Positions 52,071 to 60,557 of a stretch of 63,860 nucleotides of DNA are shown piece by piece. Below the pieces are notes generated by a model, which saw only the letters and a list, made by a program, of their open reading frames with translations, was not told the origin of the DNA and ran no database searches. The position numbers were made by a program, and so were the translations under genes. Origin of the DNA: CAZLMG01 sp964560765. Its GTDB lineage: Bacteria > Bdellovibrionota_B > Oligoflexia > Oligoflexales > CAZLMG01. The first letter of the stretch is position 1, and each line of letters begins with the position of its first letter. The stretch spans positions 1-63,860 of the forward strand of contig CAZLMG010000023.1 in assembly GCA_964560765.1 (NCBI GenBank). Direction: 5' to 3'.

Positions 52071-53246
52071 GTGTCAAAATTGCGAGCCACTCCTTATCCA
52101 GATTTTTTTCGGATCGATGACCTTTTGACTGAAGAGCAGCGCCTGGTGCAACAAACCGTGCGCAATTTTGTGAGCAAGGAAGTCGAACCACGTATCCGCG
52201 AATGCTATCAAAAGGAAGAGTTTCCCTTGGAAGTGATTCCTGGCCTGGGTGAGCTGGGCTTGCTGGGGGCGAATCTAGATGGTTATGGCCTGCCAGATAT
52301 GGATAATATCTCGTACGGCCTAGTGATGAAAGAGTTGGAGCGATGTGACTCGGGATTGCGCAGCTTTGTTTCGGTGCAAGGAGCCTTGGTCATGTATCCC
52401 ATCCATGCCTTTGGCAGCGAAGAGCAAAAAGAGACCTGGCTACCGAAATTGGCATCCGGGGAGGCCATTGGCTGCTTTGGATTGACAGAGCCAGATGGTG
52501 GCTCAGACCCGGGGGCGATGAAAACTCGTGCCGTTGACAAGGGAGACCATTGGTTGATCAATGGTGCCAAGATGTGGATCACGAATGGCAACTTGGCGCA
52601 GATTGCGGTCGTATGGGCAATGACCGACGACGGAATTCGTGGGTTTCTGGTGCCGACAAAGACGCCTGGTTTTGAGATACGAAAAATGTCAGGCAAGCTT
52701 TCATTGCGGGCCTCGATTACAAGTGAGTTGTACTTCGAGAATGTGAAGGTTCCGAAGAGCGCTTTGATGCCGAAGTCGGAAGGATTGAAAAGCGCGCTCA
52801 TGTGCCTCAGCCAAGCACGGTACGGTATCGCCTGGGGAGCTATCGGTGCGGGCGAGTCTTGCTACGATGAAGCTGCCAAGTACGCATCCGATCGCATTTT
52901 GTTTGGGAGAAAGCTTTCTAGTTTTCAGTTGGTCCAGCGCAAGCTAGCGATCATGGCGACCGAACTCACCAAGGCCCAGTTGCTAGCGTTCCGGTTGGGC
53001 CAGCTCAAAGATGCCGGCCAAATTCATTACGCTCAGGTTAGCATGGCGAAGCAGAACAACGTCGAGATCGCTTTAAACTGTGCGCGAACTGCTCGAGATA
53101 TTTTGGGTGGTAATGGCATCATGGATGAATACAAAGTTATGAGGCACATGTGTAATCTGGAAACGGTTTATACCTATGAAGGTACGAACGATGTGCACTT
53201 GCTTATCGTAGGTCGCGAAATTACTGGTGAACAGGCCTTCTCGTAG
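52071..53246 (+). CDS. Glutaryl-CoA dehydrogenase-like acyl-CoA dehydrogenase
   Basis: FAD enzyme oxidising an acyl-CoA; closest in motif to glutaryl-CoA dehydrogenase (lysine/tryptophan degradation). 391 residues from a GTG at 52071 with GGGGGAAAG upstream. CFGLTEPDGGSDPGAM (FAD/substrate), WITNGNLAQIAVVW, ARYGIAWGAIGAGESCYDEA, LGGNGIMDEYKVMRHMCNLETVYTYEGTNDVHLLIVGREITGEQAF; the catalytic Glu is in YEGTND. Transferring electrons to ETF is the family norm. No other lysine-pathway gene is adjacent, so substrate is inferred. Confidence 0.88.
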   Translation: MSKLRATPYPDFFRIDDLLTEEQRLVQQTVRNFVSKEVEPRIRECYQKEEFPLEVIPGLGELGLLGANLDGYGLPDMDNISYGLVMKELERCDSGLRSFVSVQGALVMYPIHAFGSEEQKETWLPKLASGEAIGCFGLTEPDGGSDPGAMKTRAVDKGDHWLINGAKMWITNGNLAQIAVVWAMTDDGIRGFLVPTKTPGFEIRKMSGKLSLRASITSELYFENVKVPKSALMPKSEGLKSALMCLSQARYGIAWGAIGAGESCYDEAAKYASDRILFGRKLSSFQLVQRKLAIMATELTKAQLLAFRLGQLKDAGQIHYAQVSMAKQNNVEIALNCARTARDILGGNGIMDEYKVMRHMCNLETVYTYEGTNDVHLLIVGREITGEQAFS

Positions 53247-53256
53247 GGAGAAACGT

Positions 53257-53766
53257 ATGTACGCATGGAATGTTAGATCGATGGTAAAGCCCAAGATGTT
53301 GTTCGGAATCGCATTGGCCTTCAGCCTAGGAGGCTGTAAACCACAGTTGGGCGAGAAGCGAGCTGGCCCTGGAAGTAGCGATGCTAATCGAGTACCTGTT
53401 CGTGATGCGGATGCTACAACATTGATGCAGTGGGGCGTTGTAAGTTTGGACGAGACAGGGCGGCCAAAAGCGCGAATCGTTGCGCCAATGGACGTTTTAC
53501 CAGATGCCACGCCAGGCTCTGCTGTACTGCCAATATGCCGCTCGCCATTGCCAGCTGACACCGAGATCGGCGTCATGAAGTGTACGGAAGGTTCATCAGC
53601 CGAGTTGGCTTTGACCGCCGCGCATGTGCATCAGGAGTGTTATACAAATCAGCAAGTTGTTGCGGTCGAGGCCAGCAAGCCCGTCGTTTTGGCAGGGTGT
53701 TCGGCGGCAACCCTTGCCGGCTATCGATTCACTCCTGATGTTCGCTTAGACGTAGAACCTCGCTAA
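53257..53766 (+). CDS. Small lipoprotein of unknown function
   Basis: 169 residues from the ATG at 53257 (GGGAGAA upstream); a GTG at 53227 lies inside the acyl-CoA dehydrogenase end. Lipobox SLGGC at about residue 27. The mature part has four further Cys (C-RS, KC, EC, GC), possibly two disulfides, and a mixed alpha/beta composition. Family not recognised. Likely in the same transcript as the dehydrogenase, 10 bases away. Confidence 0.65.
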   Translation: MYAWNVRSMVKPKMLFGIALAFSLGGCKPQLGEKRAGPGSSDANRVPVRDADATTLMQWGVVSLDETGRPKARIVAPMDVLPDATPGSAVLPICRSPLPADTEIGVMKCTEGSSAELALTAAHVHQECYTNQQVVAVEASKPVVLAGCSAATLAGYRFTPDVRLDVEPR

Positions 53767-53855
53767 ATTGCAGGAAACTTTTTGAAAAGCCTCCGGATGC
53801 AAGGCGTGTTAAACTAACATCAATTGTTACCAGAGCGTTTATCAGGAGGTTTCTT

Positions 53856-54356
53856 ATGAAGCGATTGCTCGCCAGTGTTTTCCTTTTTGCCATGTCTTCC
53901 GCAGCTCACGGTGTTGATGCCTTTGAATTGGGCTGGGTCAATCACGGTGTGGCCGAGACGAACTATAAATCTACAGATCATCCAGATGGAATCTTTCTTG
54001 TTGAGACTTACTTCCTGGGTTGTCCTTACTGCAATGACAATGCGCCTAACGTCAACGCAATGGCAACAGAGTATGCTGGTGAGCCGCGCGTGCAGGTATT
54101 AGATGTCTCTCGCGATTGCCGTGCATCTGATTACACCACCTGGATTAGTCGCCATAAGCCAAATCACCCTGTGTTGAACGACTGCGGTCGAAAGCTGATC
54201 AGCCAGCTGAATACGCGTTACTACCCGTCTGCATATATTCTGGATTGCCAAGGTCGCGTGGTGTTTGAGCACGTTGGTGTCTGGAATACCAGTGTCAAGG
54301 CTCAGATTCGAAATACGATTGATGGCCTCTTGGCCCAATCCTGTTCGGCGCAGTAG
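53856..54356 (+). CDS. Periplasmic thioredoxin-fold protein (CPYC)
   Basis: 166 residues. Signal peptide MKRLLASVFLFAMSSAAHG, then a TlpA/thioredoxin-like domain with active site LGCPYCND (Cys56, Cys59), the DVSRDCRASDYTTWISRHKP insertion, and a cis-Pro-like YYPSAYILDCQGRVVFEHVG. CPYC is glutaredoxin-like and could mean a reductase or an isomerase; the cysteines in the insertion and before the stop (Cys at DC, SC) may form a second pair. AGGAGG seven bases upstream. Followed by a strong terminator. Confidence 0.85.
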   Translation: MKRLLASVFLFAMSSAAHGVDAFELGWVNHGVAETNYKSTDHPDGIFLVETYFLGCPYCNDNAPNVNAMATEYAGEPRVQVLDVSRDCRASDYTTWISRHKPNHPVLNDCGRKLISQLNTRYYPSAYILDCQGRVVFEHVGVWNTSVKAQIRNTIDGLLAQSCSAQ

Positions 54357-54396
54357 TCGCGCGGCCCCACCGGGCAGGCGAATACCTTGGCTGTAC

Positions 54397-54426
54397 AAGA
54401 GGCTCCTTTCGGAGCCTCTTTTTTTT
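54397..54426 (+). terminator. Intrinsic terminator after the thioredoxin-fold gene
   Basis: AAGAGGCTCC (54397-54406), TTTC loop, GGAGCCTCTT (54411-54420), then eight T residues to 54426. Ten-base-pair stem with a T run. Confidence 0.93.
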
Positions 54427-54717
54427 GTGTTGGCGCTGCCAAAGATCGCGCTCCGACTATCTGCAGAGCACGGCAAATGCGTTAATGCGTGCCTTGGTGA
54501 AATAGCAAAGCCTGCCCTGCCTCTTGAGTGAGCAGGCACTTTCTTTCTGGCTTTGATTGCGGCGATATCGCCGGCTCTTTCGTAAGCGGCCCAATTAAAA
54601 ACATCTCTTTTATTTCAACCGGTTATTAATACCAGTTTCAGAAAGGGCGAGCCGCGTCGATAGCTCTCTTGTGGGGCGATTGCCCTATCTCATCGGCGGT
54701 GAATCTGGGAGTTATGC
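54427..54717. promoter_or_regulatory. Intergenic region upstream of the large TPR gene
   Basis: 291 bases. It contains a perfect 14-bp palindrome CGGCGATATCGCCG (54560-54573) and an imperfect dyad AACCGGT-n7-ACCAGTT (54617-54637), both operator-like. No gene seen. The promoter of the TPR gene should lie here; the TTATTAATA stretch near 54623-54631 is a candidate -10 zone. Confidence 0.4.
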
Positions 54718-57024
54718 TTGGAAAGCGGTCTCGCCAAAAAACTCGAATATGCCAACAAATTGATATTTGTTGAGCGCTATTCCGAAGCCGAGCGGATCTT
54801 GGAAGATCTGCTGGCGCAGCCCGACGCTGCCAACGAACTACTCATTCACTTGCGCCGCATTGAGCTGGCAGCCAAGCTAGGGAAGCTGAAGCAGCTCCAC
54901 CAGCAGTTTATCGACGACCTACAGAAGTCGAGTGCTAGCCCGAATGTCGAGATTTGCCTGCTCATGACGGAACAGCTGGGCAGCCTTTCCTCGACAACCG
55001 AGATCATCCAGAGATTTCAAAATCACATGCAAGAGCATGGGCCATCAGCGGCGGCATATTACGGAATCGCCTTCACACTCGAGGGTATGGGAAATTACGA
55101 TCGATCGATCTATAACTATCAACAGAGCTTAGCCCTCGATAGCAGCTGGTATCCCAGTTACTTTGGGCTCAGTCAGATCTATTACTTTAAGCAGGACGAG
55201 GCGCAGGGCGATCACTACTTCTACTTGTTCGAGAGCGCGGCACCGTTCAATGTGTACGGGAACTTTGAGACCCACCGAAAACTGTATCAAGAGTTTCTGG
55301 AGCTGGAGCGATACGAAGAGGCCGAGATGGCAATTTCCACCCTGTCTGATTGGTGGATAGATAACAAGGGGCACTGCCCACCCGAGATACAAGTGTACGA
55401 GCTATTGGCAACTGCCAAAGTGGCGCGCCTTCGCGGTGATGAACGTGCGGAACAAGCCAAGCGAGAGCAAGCGCGACGAGTCGCAAAAGCCGTACTGGCG
55501 AGTTCGACTTCACCACATGGAGTTTACTTCTTTTTGGCAAGAGCGCTCGAGGATCACGACGAAAGTGCATTGGCTCTTGAGTTCTACAAACAAGCCCTGA
55601 AGTCGTCGCGCGGGGATCCACAAATTGTGCAGCGAATAGGCAGCCAGTTCTTGTCCCTAGGCGAATATGAATTGGCGCGGCAACTGTTTCAAGAGGCCTA
55701 TGAGTCGTTCCCAGATAATCCAGATATACGCTTTTGTTTGTTGGTAGCTAAATTGAAGTTGGCGGGCGTCAATGTCGAAGACTATCTCATTGGCAAAGAG
55801 CGGCTTCGGCAATTGGTGCAAGGCGGCGGGGACAAAGTAGAGCTACTTTCTTTGTTGCATGCATTGATGAGCAAGTTTCCTCACGACTCTGAAGTACAAT
55901 TGCATGTGGGTGAGACCTATCTACGATTAGGGAACGTTGAACGCGCGTCGCGCCATTTTCAGCAAATGTATCAGCTGGACCCCCAGAGCCCGCGCACGGC
56001 CCTAAAGTACGCATCTTTCATCATGCAGCATGAGCAGCAGTCGGCAGATAGCGCCGCCAAGATTCTGCAGTCATTCTCCGAAAAAACTAACCTGCCGCGA
56101 GAGATGATGCAGGAACTGCATTGGTTGCAGGCGCAACACTTCGCGAACAAGCGAAACTTCACCGAGTCAAATCGAAAGTTGCGGCAGGTTCTGCGATCGG
56201 ACCCGTGGAACGTCTCTTACATCGTGCGCGACCTGCTCAACCGAGCTTTGGAAACTCCCGCTGAAACTGCGGTGCATCCGGATCCGGTGCTATTGGAATT
56301 GTCGGCCAATCTCGATCAAGATGTGGATTGGGCAGAGTTTGATGTTGTCACCGAGGCGGTCATTAAGGAGCAGCAGTACGAATTGGCGTATCTGCGTTTG
56401 AAGCTGCGCTTTCTATTTGAAGGCGGAACTTACTCGTTCCTTTCATCGCTAACGGACGCAGCTGCCAAATGGAACCCGAAAGAGGGCATCAACGATCTCT
56501 TGCGTTTGATCAATACTAACTTTGATGCCCCTGGAATCTATTGGGCTATTGGTACGTTGTACAAGGACCTCTGGCAGCTCCAGGCGGCGTCCACATGGTT
56601 CGAGTATCTGCTCAATCATCCAGAGGCTTCGCAGACGGACCAAGCCCGTGCTTATCTGGATCTAGCGGATACTTTTTTGTGGCAGGGAATCGACCTCGAG
56701 AAAGCTGTGGAGTATGCGCGACTAGCGATCGACTTGGGAGCCGAAGAGGCGCGACGCGCGGAGAAAGTTCTGGCGCATGCGCTGCTGGCCGCCGGACGGG
56801 TTCGTGAAGCGCAAAGTATGCTCGAGAATATGTCCGACGAGCGAGACTTGGATGCCGTCTTTCTTCGTGGCCTACTGCAGTACCGAAACGGCGCGACGCA
56901 AAGAGCAAAAGAAGTCTGGAAGCCCGTATTGACGATGAAGTCCGAAAGCCTTAGATCCCACAATATCAAGCAAGAGATCATGCGATTCTACTTCGCCAAC
57001 GAGCCGTACCTGAAGGCTAACTGA
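54718..57024 (+). CDS. Large TPR-repeat protein
   Basis: 768 residues from a TTG at 54718 with GGGAG eight bases upstream. No signal peptide. Helix-pair repeats with TPR spacing run through most of the chain, for example YYGIAFTLEGMGNYDRSIYNYQQSLALDSSW, YFFLARALEDHDESALALEFYKQALKSSRGD, ELARQLFQEAYESFPDNPD and VQLHVGETYLRLGNVERASRHFQQMYQLDPQS. It is probably a cytoplasmic scaffold. It begins the group with the zinc-ribbon, TPR/EVE-like and exported proteins, all on the same strand, though terminators separate some of them. Confidence 0.82.
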   Translation: MESGLAKKLEYANKLIFVERYSEAERILEDLLAQPDAANELLIHLRRIELAAKLGKLKQLHQQFIDDLQKSSASPNVEICLLMTEQLGSLSSTTEIIQRFQNHMQEHGPSAAAYYGIAFTLEGMGNYDRSIYNYQQSLALDSSWYPSYFGLSQIYYFKQDEAQGDHYFYLFESAAPFNVYGNFETHRKLYQEFLELERYEEAEMAISTLSDWWIDNKGHCPPEIQVYELLATAKVARLRGDERAEQAKREQARRVAKAVLASSTSPHGVYFFLARALEDHDESALALEFYKQALKSSRGDPQIVQRIGSQFLSLGEYELARQLFQEAYESFPDNPDIRFCLLVAKLKLAGVNVEDYLIGKERLRQLVQGGGDKVELLSLLHALMSKFPHDSEVQLHVGETYLRLGNVERASRHFQQMYQLDPQSPRTALKYASFIMQHEQQSADSAAKILQSFSEKTNLPREMMQELHWLQAQHFANKRNFTESNRKLRQVLRSDPWNVSYIVRDLLNRALETPAETAVHPDPVLLELSANLDQDVDWAEFDVVTEAVIKEQQYELAYLRLKLRFLFEGGTYSFLSSLTDAAAKWNPKEGINDLLRLINTNFDAPGIYWAIGTLYKDLWQLQAASTWFEYLLNHPEASQTDQARAYLDLADTFLWQGIDLEKAVEYARLAIDLGAEEARRAEKVLAHALLAAGRVREAQSMLENMSDERDLDAVFLRGLLQYRNGATQRAKEVWKPVLTMKSESLRSHNIKQEIMRFYFANEPYLKAN

Positions 57025-57402
57025 ATCTCGCACTTCCGGTTCTCATGAAGAAGTCCACCCATCTACCTGGCCGTCGGGCCAGAAATAACGTTGACATGAA
57101 AATTCAATTATGCAAAATAGGATGCGAGCTAATTACGACAATTTAGTTGGGCATTAACGCAGATTTTGCGGGTGGTCGGGGGGACTGCGGACATGGGATG
57201 TCGCATGCCTCCGGGAAAATCAGAGTCTTAGAGGTTTTGACTCAAGTTTTCTGGGCATTTTGCCGATATCCCCGAAACTGCTTGATGGCGATTGAGGACT
57301 TACGGTCTGGGTCGCTGCGGTGCAAATATGATGAGTCGTGCTCTTCATGGCAGGAACAGGGGCTCCTTCGGGGTAGTCCAGCCAAGATTGGGGGTTGTGA
57401 CG
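57025..57402 (+). promoter_or_regulatory. Intergenic region with a TTGACA promoter and long leader
   Basis: 378 bases without a convincing gene. TTGACA (57091-57096), a 16-base spacer and CAAAAT (57113-57118) form a good promoter candidate. If used for the zinc-ribbon gene at 57403, the leader is about 280 bases. A TTG-started frame of 90 codons at 57147-57419 overlaps that gene and looks non-coding. Confidence 0.45.
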
Positions 57403-57906
57403 ATGCAGATTGCGGGTGAGTGCGCGAGTTGTGGTGTTGAGTCGCGGAGTCGACGTCGGGAATTTACCGAGCAGACTTGGAGCGTTCTATTAGCGTGGAA
57501 CGAGATCGATCGCGATGTTGTCGATCGTCCGATTTGTGATAGCTGCTATGAAGAGTTGCGCGAGATTCTTATTGATCGCGCGGATGAAGTTGAGTTGGCG
57601 GTAACCCAGCCAGAAGTATTCGCTGCTCGGGCAGCGCAGGCCGCAGCTGAGGCGAAGAGAGCAGCAGCAGCTCCGCGTCCAAAGGCACCCGTTGTGGCTG
57701 CTGCGCCAAAAGTTCCCGACGCACCGAAAGTTGCAGCGGCGAAAGCCGAAGCGCCAAGCAAGCCTGCAATGGCTGCCAAGAAATCTAAGGCAGCGGCAGT
57801 AGTCGCGAAATCGACGCCAGCAGCGAAGTCAAAGCGACCAGCGACCAATGACAAGAAGAAGGTTGTTGCGAAGAAGGGTAAGAAAGTTTCTAAAATGGCT
57901 AGTTGA
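57403..57906 (+). CDS. Zinc-ribbon protein with Lys/Ala/Pro-rich tail
   Basis: 167 residues from the ATG at 57403. Cys7-x2-Cys10 and Cys45-x2-Cys48 form a likely zinc ribbon; between them lies a helical segment (TEQTWSVLLAWNEIDRDVVDRP). From about residue 75 the chain is low-complexity Ala/Lys/Pro (AAKAEAPSKPAMAAKKSKAAA...KKVVAKKGKKVSK), strongly basic and reminiscent of histone H1-like nucleoid proteins. DNA or RNA binding is therefore plausible. Upstream ATG-less codons of the same frame (from 57292) look non-coding. A terminator follows 29 bases after the stop. Confidence 0.72.
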   Translation: MQIAGECASCGVESRSRRREFTEQTWSVLLAWNEIDRDVVDRPICDSCYEELREILIDRADEVELAVTQPEVFAARAAQAAAEAKRAAAAPRPKAPVVAAAPKVPDAPKVAAAKAEAPSKPAMAAKKSKAAAVVAKSTPAAKSKRPATNDKKKVVAKKGKKVSKMAS

Positions 57907-57934
57907 TGCCCGTTTTAGTAATTCTAGTTTGCTG

Positions 57935-57961
57935 AGCCCGCGCCTCGTCGCGGGCTTTTTT
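57935..57961 (+). terminator. Intrinsic terminator after the zinc-ribbon gene
   Basis: AGCCCGCG (57935-57942) and CGCGGGCT (57949-57956) form an 8-bp GC-rich stem with a 6-base loop and TTTTTT at 57956-57961. Confidence 0.92.
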
Positions 57962-58090
57962 CATTTATTGCCAAAGTTTGTCTTTCTGGTTGCCCTGCTG
58001 GGCGAATCTTGCCCTGTTAAGTTATTCGACAGCTCGCCGATCGACTTCACGTTGCTTCCCTCAAACGATTGCATTGCGGAGACTGAGTTT

Positions 58091-59572
58091 ATGGCACGCC
58101 ATGGCGACAGCACTTGGAAAACATTCGGTGAGCTAACTAAGGACTATCTAGAGGGTTTGAAGGATTACTGGGCTGGACGTCCGCGCACTGCTATCGAACA
58201 TGTTTCAAAGGTACTTGCGGACTTCCCAGAACATCCGAACCAACTGCAGTTGTATCGACTCTGGATTGAGCTCTTGGCTGACGAGGGCGAGTCGGCTGCT
58301 CTTCAGACTCTGGGGGTGCATCTCGAGAGTCGCGCCGCATCCGATCAAGACACCCACGAATATTACTTTTCGTTGTGTGGTCTCGTCTACTTCGAGAACG
58401 AGCAGTTCGAGGCCGCTCGCCTATATGCAGAGGCACTGGCTGAATCTCATGAAAACCCCTATGCAACAGAGCTGCAAGACTTAGTTGCATATCGCATTGA
58501 GAAAGAGCAGCGAACGTCAAGTTTCTGGGCAAAGAATACGCTCATTGTCGATTATCTGCATGCTAGCTCCATGGCATCATCCTTTCTGCGTCACGGTGAA
58601 AGTGCCGCTGCGCTGTCGGTTCTAGAGCGGGCGCAACGACAATTTCCCGGCGCACCCTTGGTTGATCGATTCCGCATGCATGAAGCATTGGAAAAGAAGC
58701 GTTACGTTGATGCAGTGCGGTATGCCGCATCCTTGCATGCGCAATATCCTGGGCATCCACATTATGGACTGTTCACGGCCTACGCAATGATCAAGAGCGA
58801 TCGCATGACGGAGGCGACAAGCCTGCTCACAAAGCTGGTTGCCGTCTTGGGCGAGACGGACGTCGATGCCGTGAGTTTGCTGGGGCACTGCTTCAAAGAA
58901 ATATATGTTGCCACCGGTGACGAGCATAGTCGCGAGCGTGCTGGCTACTATCTAAATAAGGCGGAAGCACTGGTTGAAGATTCGGGCATGTGCGCTGACA
59001 TGGTAAACTTTGCCTTCAGTGCGGTCCGCGATCGCAGCTTTCTCAAAATGTCGAAGCATCAGCAAGAAGAGCGGCCCCCTCGTATCTGGATGCTCAAGCT
59101 AAGTCAGCAGCGTTTTCATGAGCTACAGACTTCTGACAACGAAGAACTTCGATTTCTTTCGCACGCGGTTTCAGCCGATGCAGCTCCCGGTGATCTATGC
59201 TTCATGGTCGGAGAAGATTACCAAAAGGTTGGTGGTGTCGCTCAACGCTGGCGCATAGGTGCGATTTATAGTGTTGCATCAGAAGCTAGATGGCACCCGC
59301 TTGATGGCTCTCACAATGTCATGATTCTTCTGAATAAACCTGCCGGATCCATTCCATTTGAGATCAATTTCACGGACGAGCGACGCGGCAAGGGTGGCCT
59401 AAGCGCTAACAGTAGCCCCTTCAAAGATCGTCGAGGCGCTTCTCGCGGCGTCTTTGAATTGGATGCTTCTGCCTTGGATCACATCGCCGAGGCGATCGAA
59501 GAGTATCGCGGAATGGATCAGTCTATGGCGCGCATGGTTGACGAGCTGTCAAGAATTCGAAGGATTTCTTAG
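58091..59572 (+). CDS. TPR protein with a possible PUA/EVE-like C-terminal domain
   Basis: 493 residues from the ATG at 58091 (GGAG nine bases upstream); the frame opens at 57848 inside the previous gene, but that part crosses a terminator. Residues about 20-330 are TPR-like helix pairs (GLKDYWAGRPRTAIEHVSKVLADFPEHPN; ALSVLERAQRQFPGAPLVD). From about 335 the character changes to beta: RIWMLKLSQQRFHELQ, PGDLCFMVGEDYQ, WRIGAIYSVASEARWHPLDGSHNVMILL, GVFELDASALDHI. The start (xIWxLxxS), GD-hydrophobic strand and final Leu-rich helix recall PUA-fold EVE domains, which bind modified bases. This is inference without profile support. Confidence 0.65.
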   Translation: MARHGDSTWKTFGELTKDYLEGLKDYWAGRPRTAIEHVSKVLADFPEHPNQLQLYRLWIELLADEGESAALQTLGVHLESRAASDQDTHEYYFSLCGLVYFENEQFEAARLYAEALAESHENPYATELQDLVAYRIEKEQRTSSFWAKNTLIVDYLHASSMASSFLRHGESAAALSVLERAQRQFPGAPLVDRFRMHEALEKKRYVDAVRYAASLHAQYPGHPHYGLFTAYAMIKSDRMTEATSLLTKLVAVLGETDVDAVSLLGHCFKEIYVATGDEHSRERAGYYLNKAEALVEDSGMCADMVNFAFSAVRDRSFLKMSKHQQEERPPRIWMLKLSQQRFHELQTSDNEELRFLSHAVSADAAPGDLCFMVGEDYQKVGGVAQRWRIGAIYSVASEARWHPLDGSHNVMILLNKPAGSIPFEINFTDERRGKGGLSANSSPFKDRRGASRGVFELDASALDHIAEAIEEYRGMDQSMARMVDELSRIRRIS

Positions 59573-59606
59573 GGGATTCTTACCGGGCTGCGAGTTGGGG
59601 GGGCTT

Positions 59607-60527
59607 ATGTTTAAGTTTCGCGTAGTGACCGTCGGTGTGATGATTTGGACGACCTTAGCGGCGCGTGGCTGGGGCTTGGAAGAGGCGAGTATTCGGCCTC
59701 CAGATACGATCCTTGCCGACGGTAGTCCAATCATCGTTGCCGACAAAGAAATTTCAATTACGCCTCCTGTCGGTTGGGAAGTCATGACTCGGGTACCAAA
59801 TATGACCCTGGTCATGCAGCCCCCTTTGTTATCTGGCGAGCGGTATCGCCGGACACTGCAAGTATCAACGTTCAAGGGATCCCGCTACATCGATGAGGAC
59901 GCTGCTGAGGAAGTTGGGGAGTTTATTATCAGCAGTTTCTCCAAGTTATCGACGAGCGTTGAAAATTATCGACTTCGTAATTACCTGCCCGTTCGTCTGC
60001 CAGATGGAAATCATGGGTTGTTGTACTACACCGAATTTACTTTGGAAGGTGTGGCAATGATGCATGCGCACCTGATGCTTTCTGGCCAGAATTTTCACTA
60101 CCTCTTAACCTTCACGGATGTAGCGGAGAATTTTGAATCCTCTGTCGGCGCATCGGAGTTTTTGTCGATAGCTTGGGAATCCATGATATCTGCGCGGGTA
60201 CCCAAGTTACCACCTCAACGCTGGACTAAAGGTGAGTTGGCTGCAGTTCTTGGGGTGTCCACTCTTTTGGCTGGTTTCTTCGTTTGGCTGCGATCGTATC
60301 GCGCACGTCGTATCCAGCGATCTTACGACGATCAAGCGGAAGCCTTGGAGAAAGCTGCTGAAGCGGACACACCTGCGGAAGAGTCCTGGAAACTGGCAAC
60401 AGGCACTGCTGGCATTCATCTGACTGGTCCTGGCATAGCAAAGTCAGATATCCGCACAATTGGCGAAGACTATGCTGAATCGGGAGAAGAATTTGCTGAC
60501 GAGGATGATGATCGTATGGCAAGTTGA
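59607..60527 (+). CDS. Exported single-pass membrane protein
   Basis: 306 residues from the ATG at 59607 (GGGGGGG upstream); the open frame upstream overlaps the TPR gene. Signal peptide MFKFRVVTVGVMIWTTLAARGWG, a mixed alpha/beta domain (about 25-215, including TPPVGWEVMTRVPNMTLVMQPP and TVRN-less strands), then one membrane helix (about 218-238, LAAVLGVSTLLAGFFVWLRSY) and a charged, acidic cytoplasmic tail (EESW..., ADEDDDRMAS). The domain resembles the SmpA/DUF4245-like 'GWxxxxxxP' lipid-binding-type folds only loosely. Lies 34 bases after the TPR/EVE-like gene, so probably co-transcribed. Confidence 0.7.
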   Translation: MFKFRVVTVGVMIWTTLAARGWGLEEASIRPPDTILADGSPIIVADKEISITPPVGWEVMTRVPNMTLVMQPPLLSGERYRRTLQVSTFKGSRYIDEDAAEEVGEFIISSFSKLSTSVENYRLRNYLPVRLPDGNHGLLYYTEFTLEGVAMMHAHLMLSGQNFHYLLTFTDVAENFESSVGASEFLSIAWESMISARVPKLPPQRWTKGELAAVLGVSTLLAGFFVWLRSYRARRIQRSYDDQAEALEKAAEADTPAEESWKLATGTAGIHLTGPGIAKSDIRTIGEDYAESGEEFADEDDDRMAS

Positions 60528-60557
60528 TATTTTGCTGTACTTTCAGATGGAAGTTCT

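Noticed and set aside
57147..57419. 90-codon TTG frame in the leader of the zinc-ribbon gene
   Set aside because: No ribosome-binding site, biased composition, and overlap with the next start.
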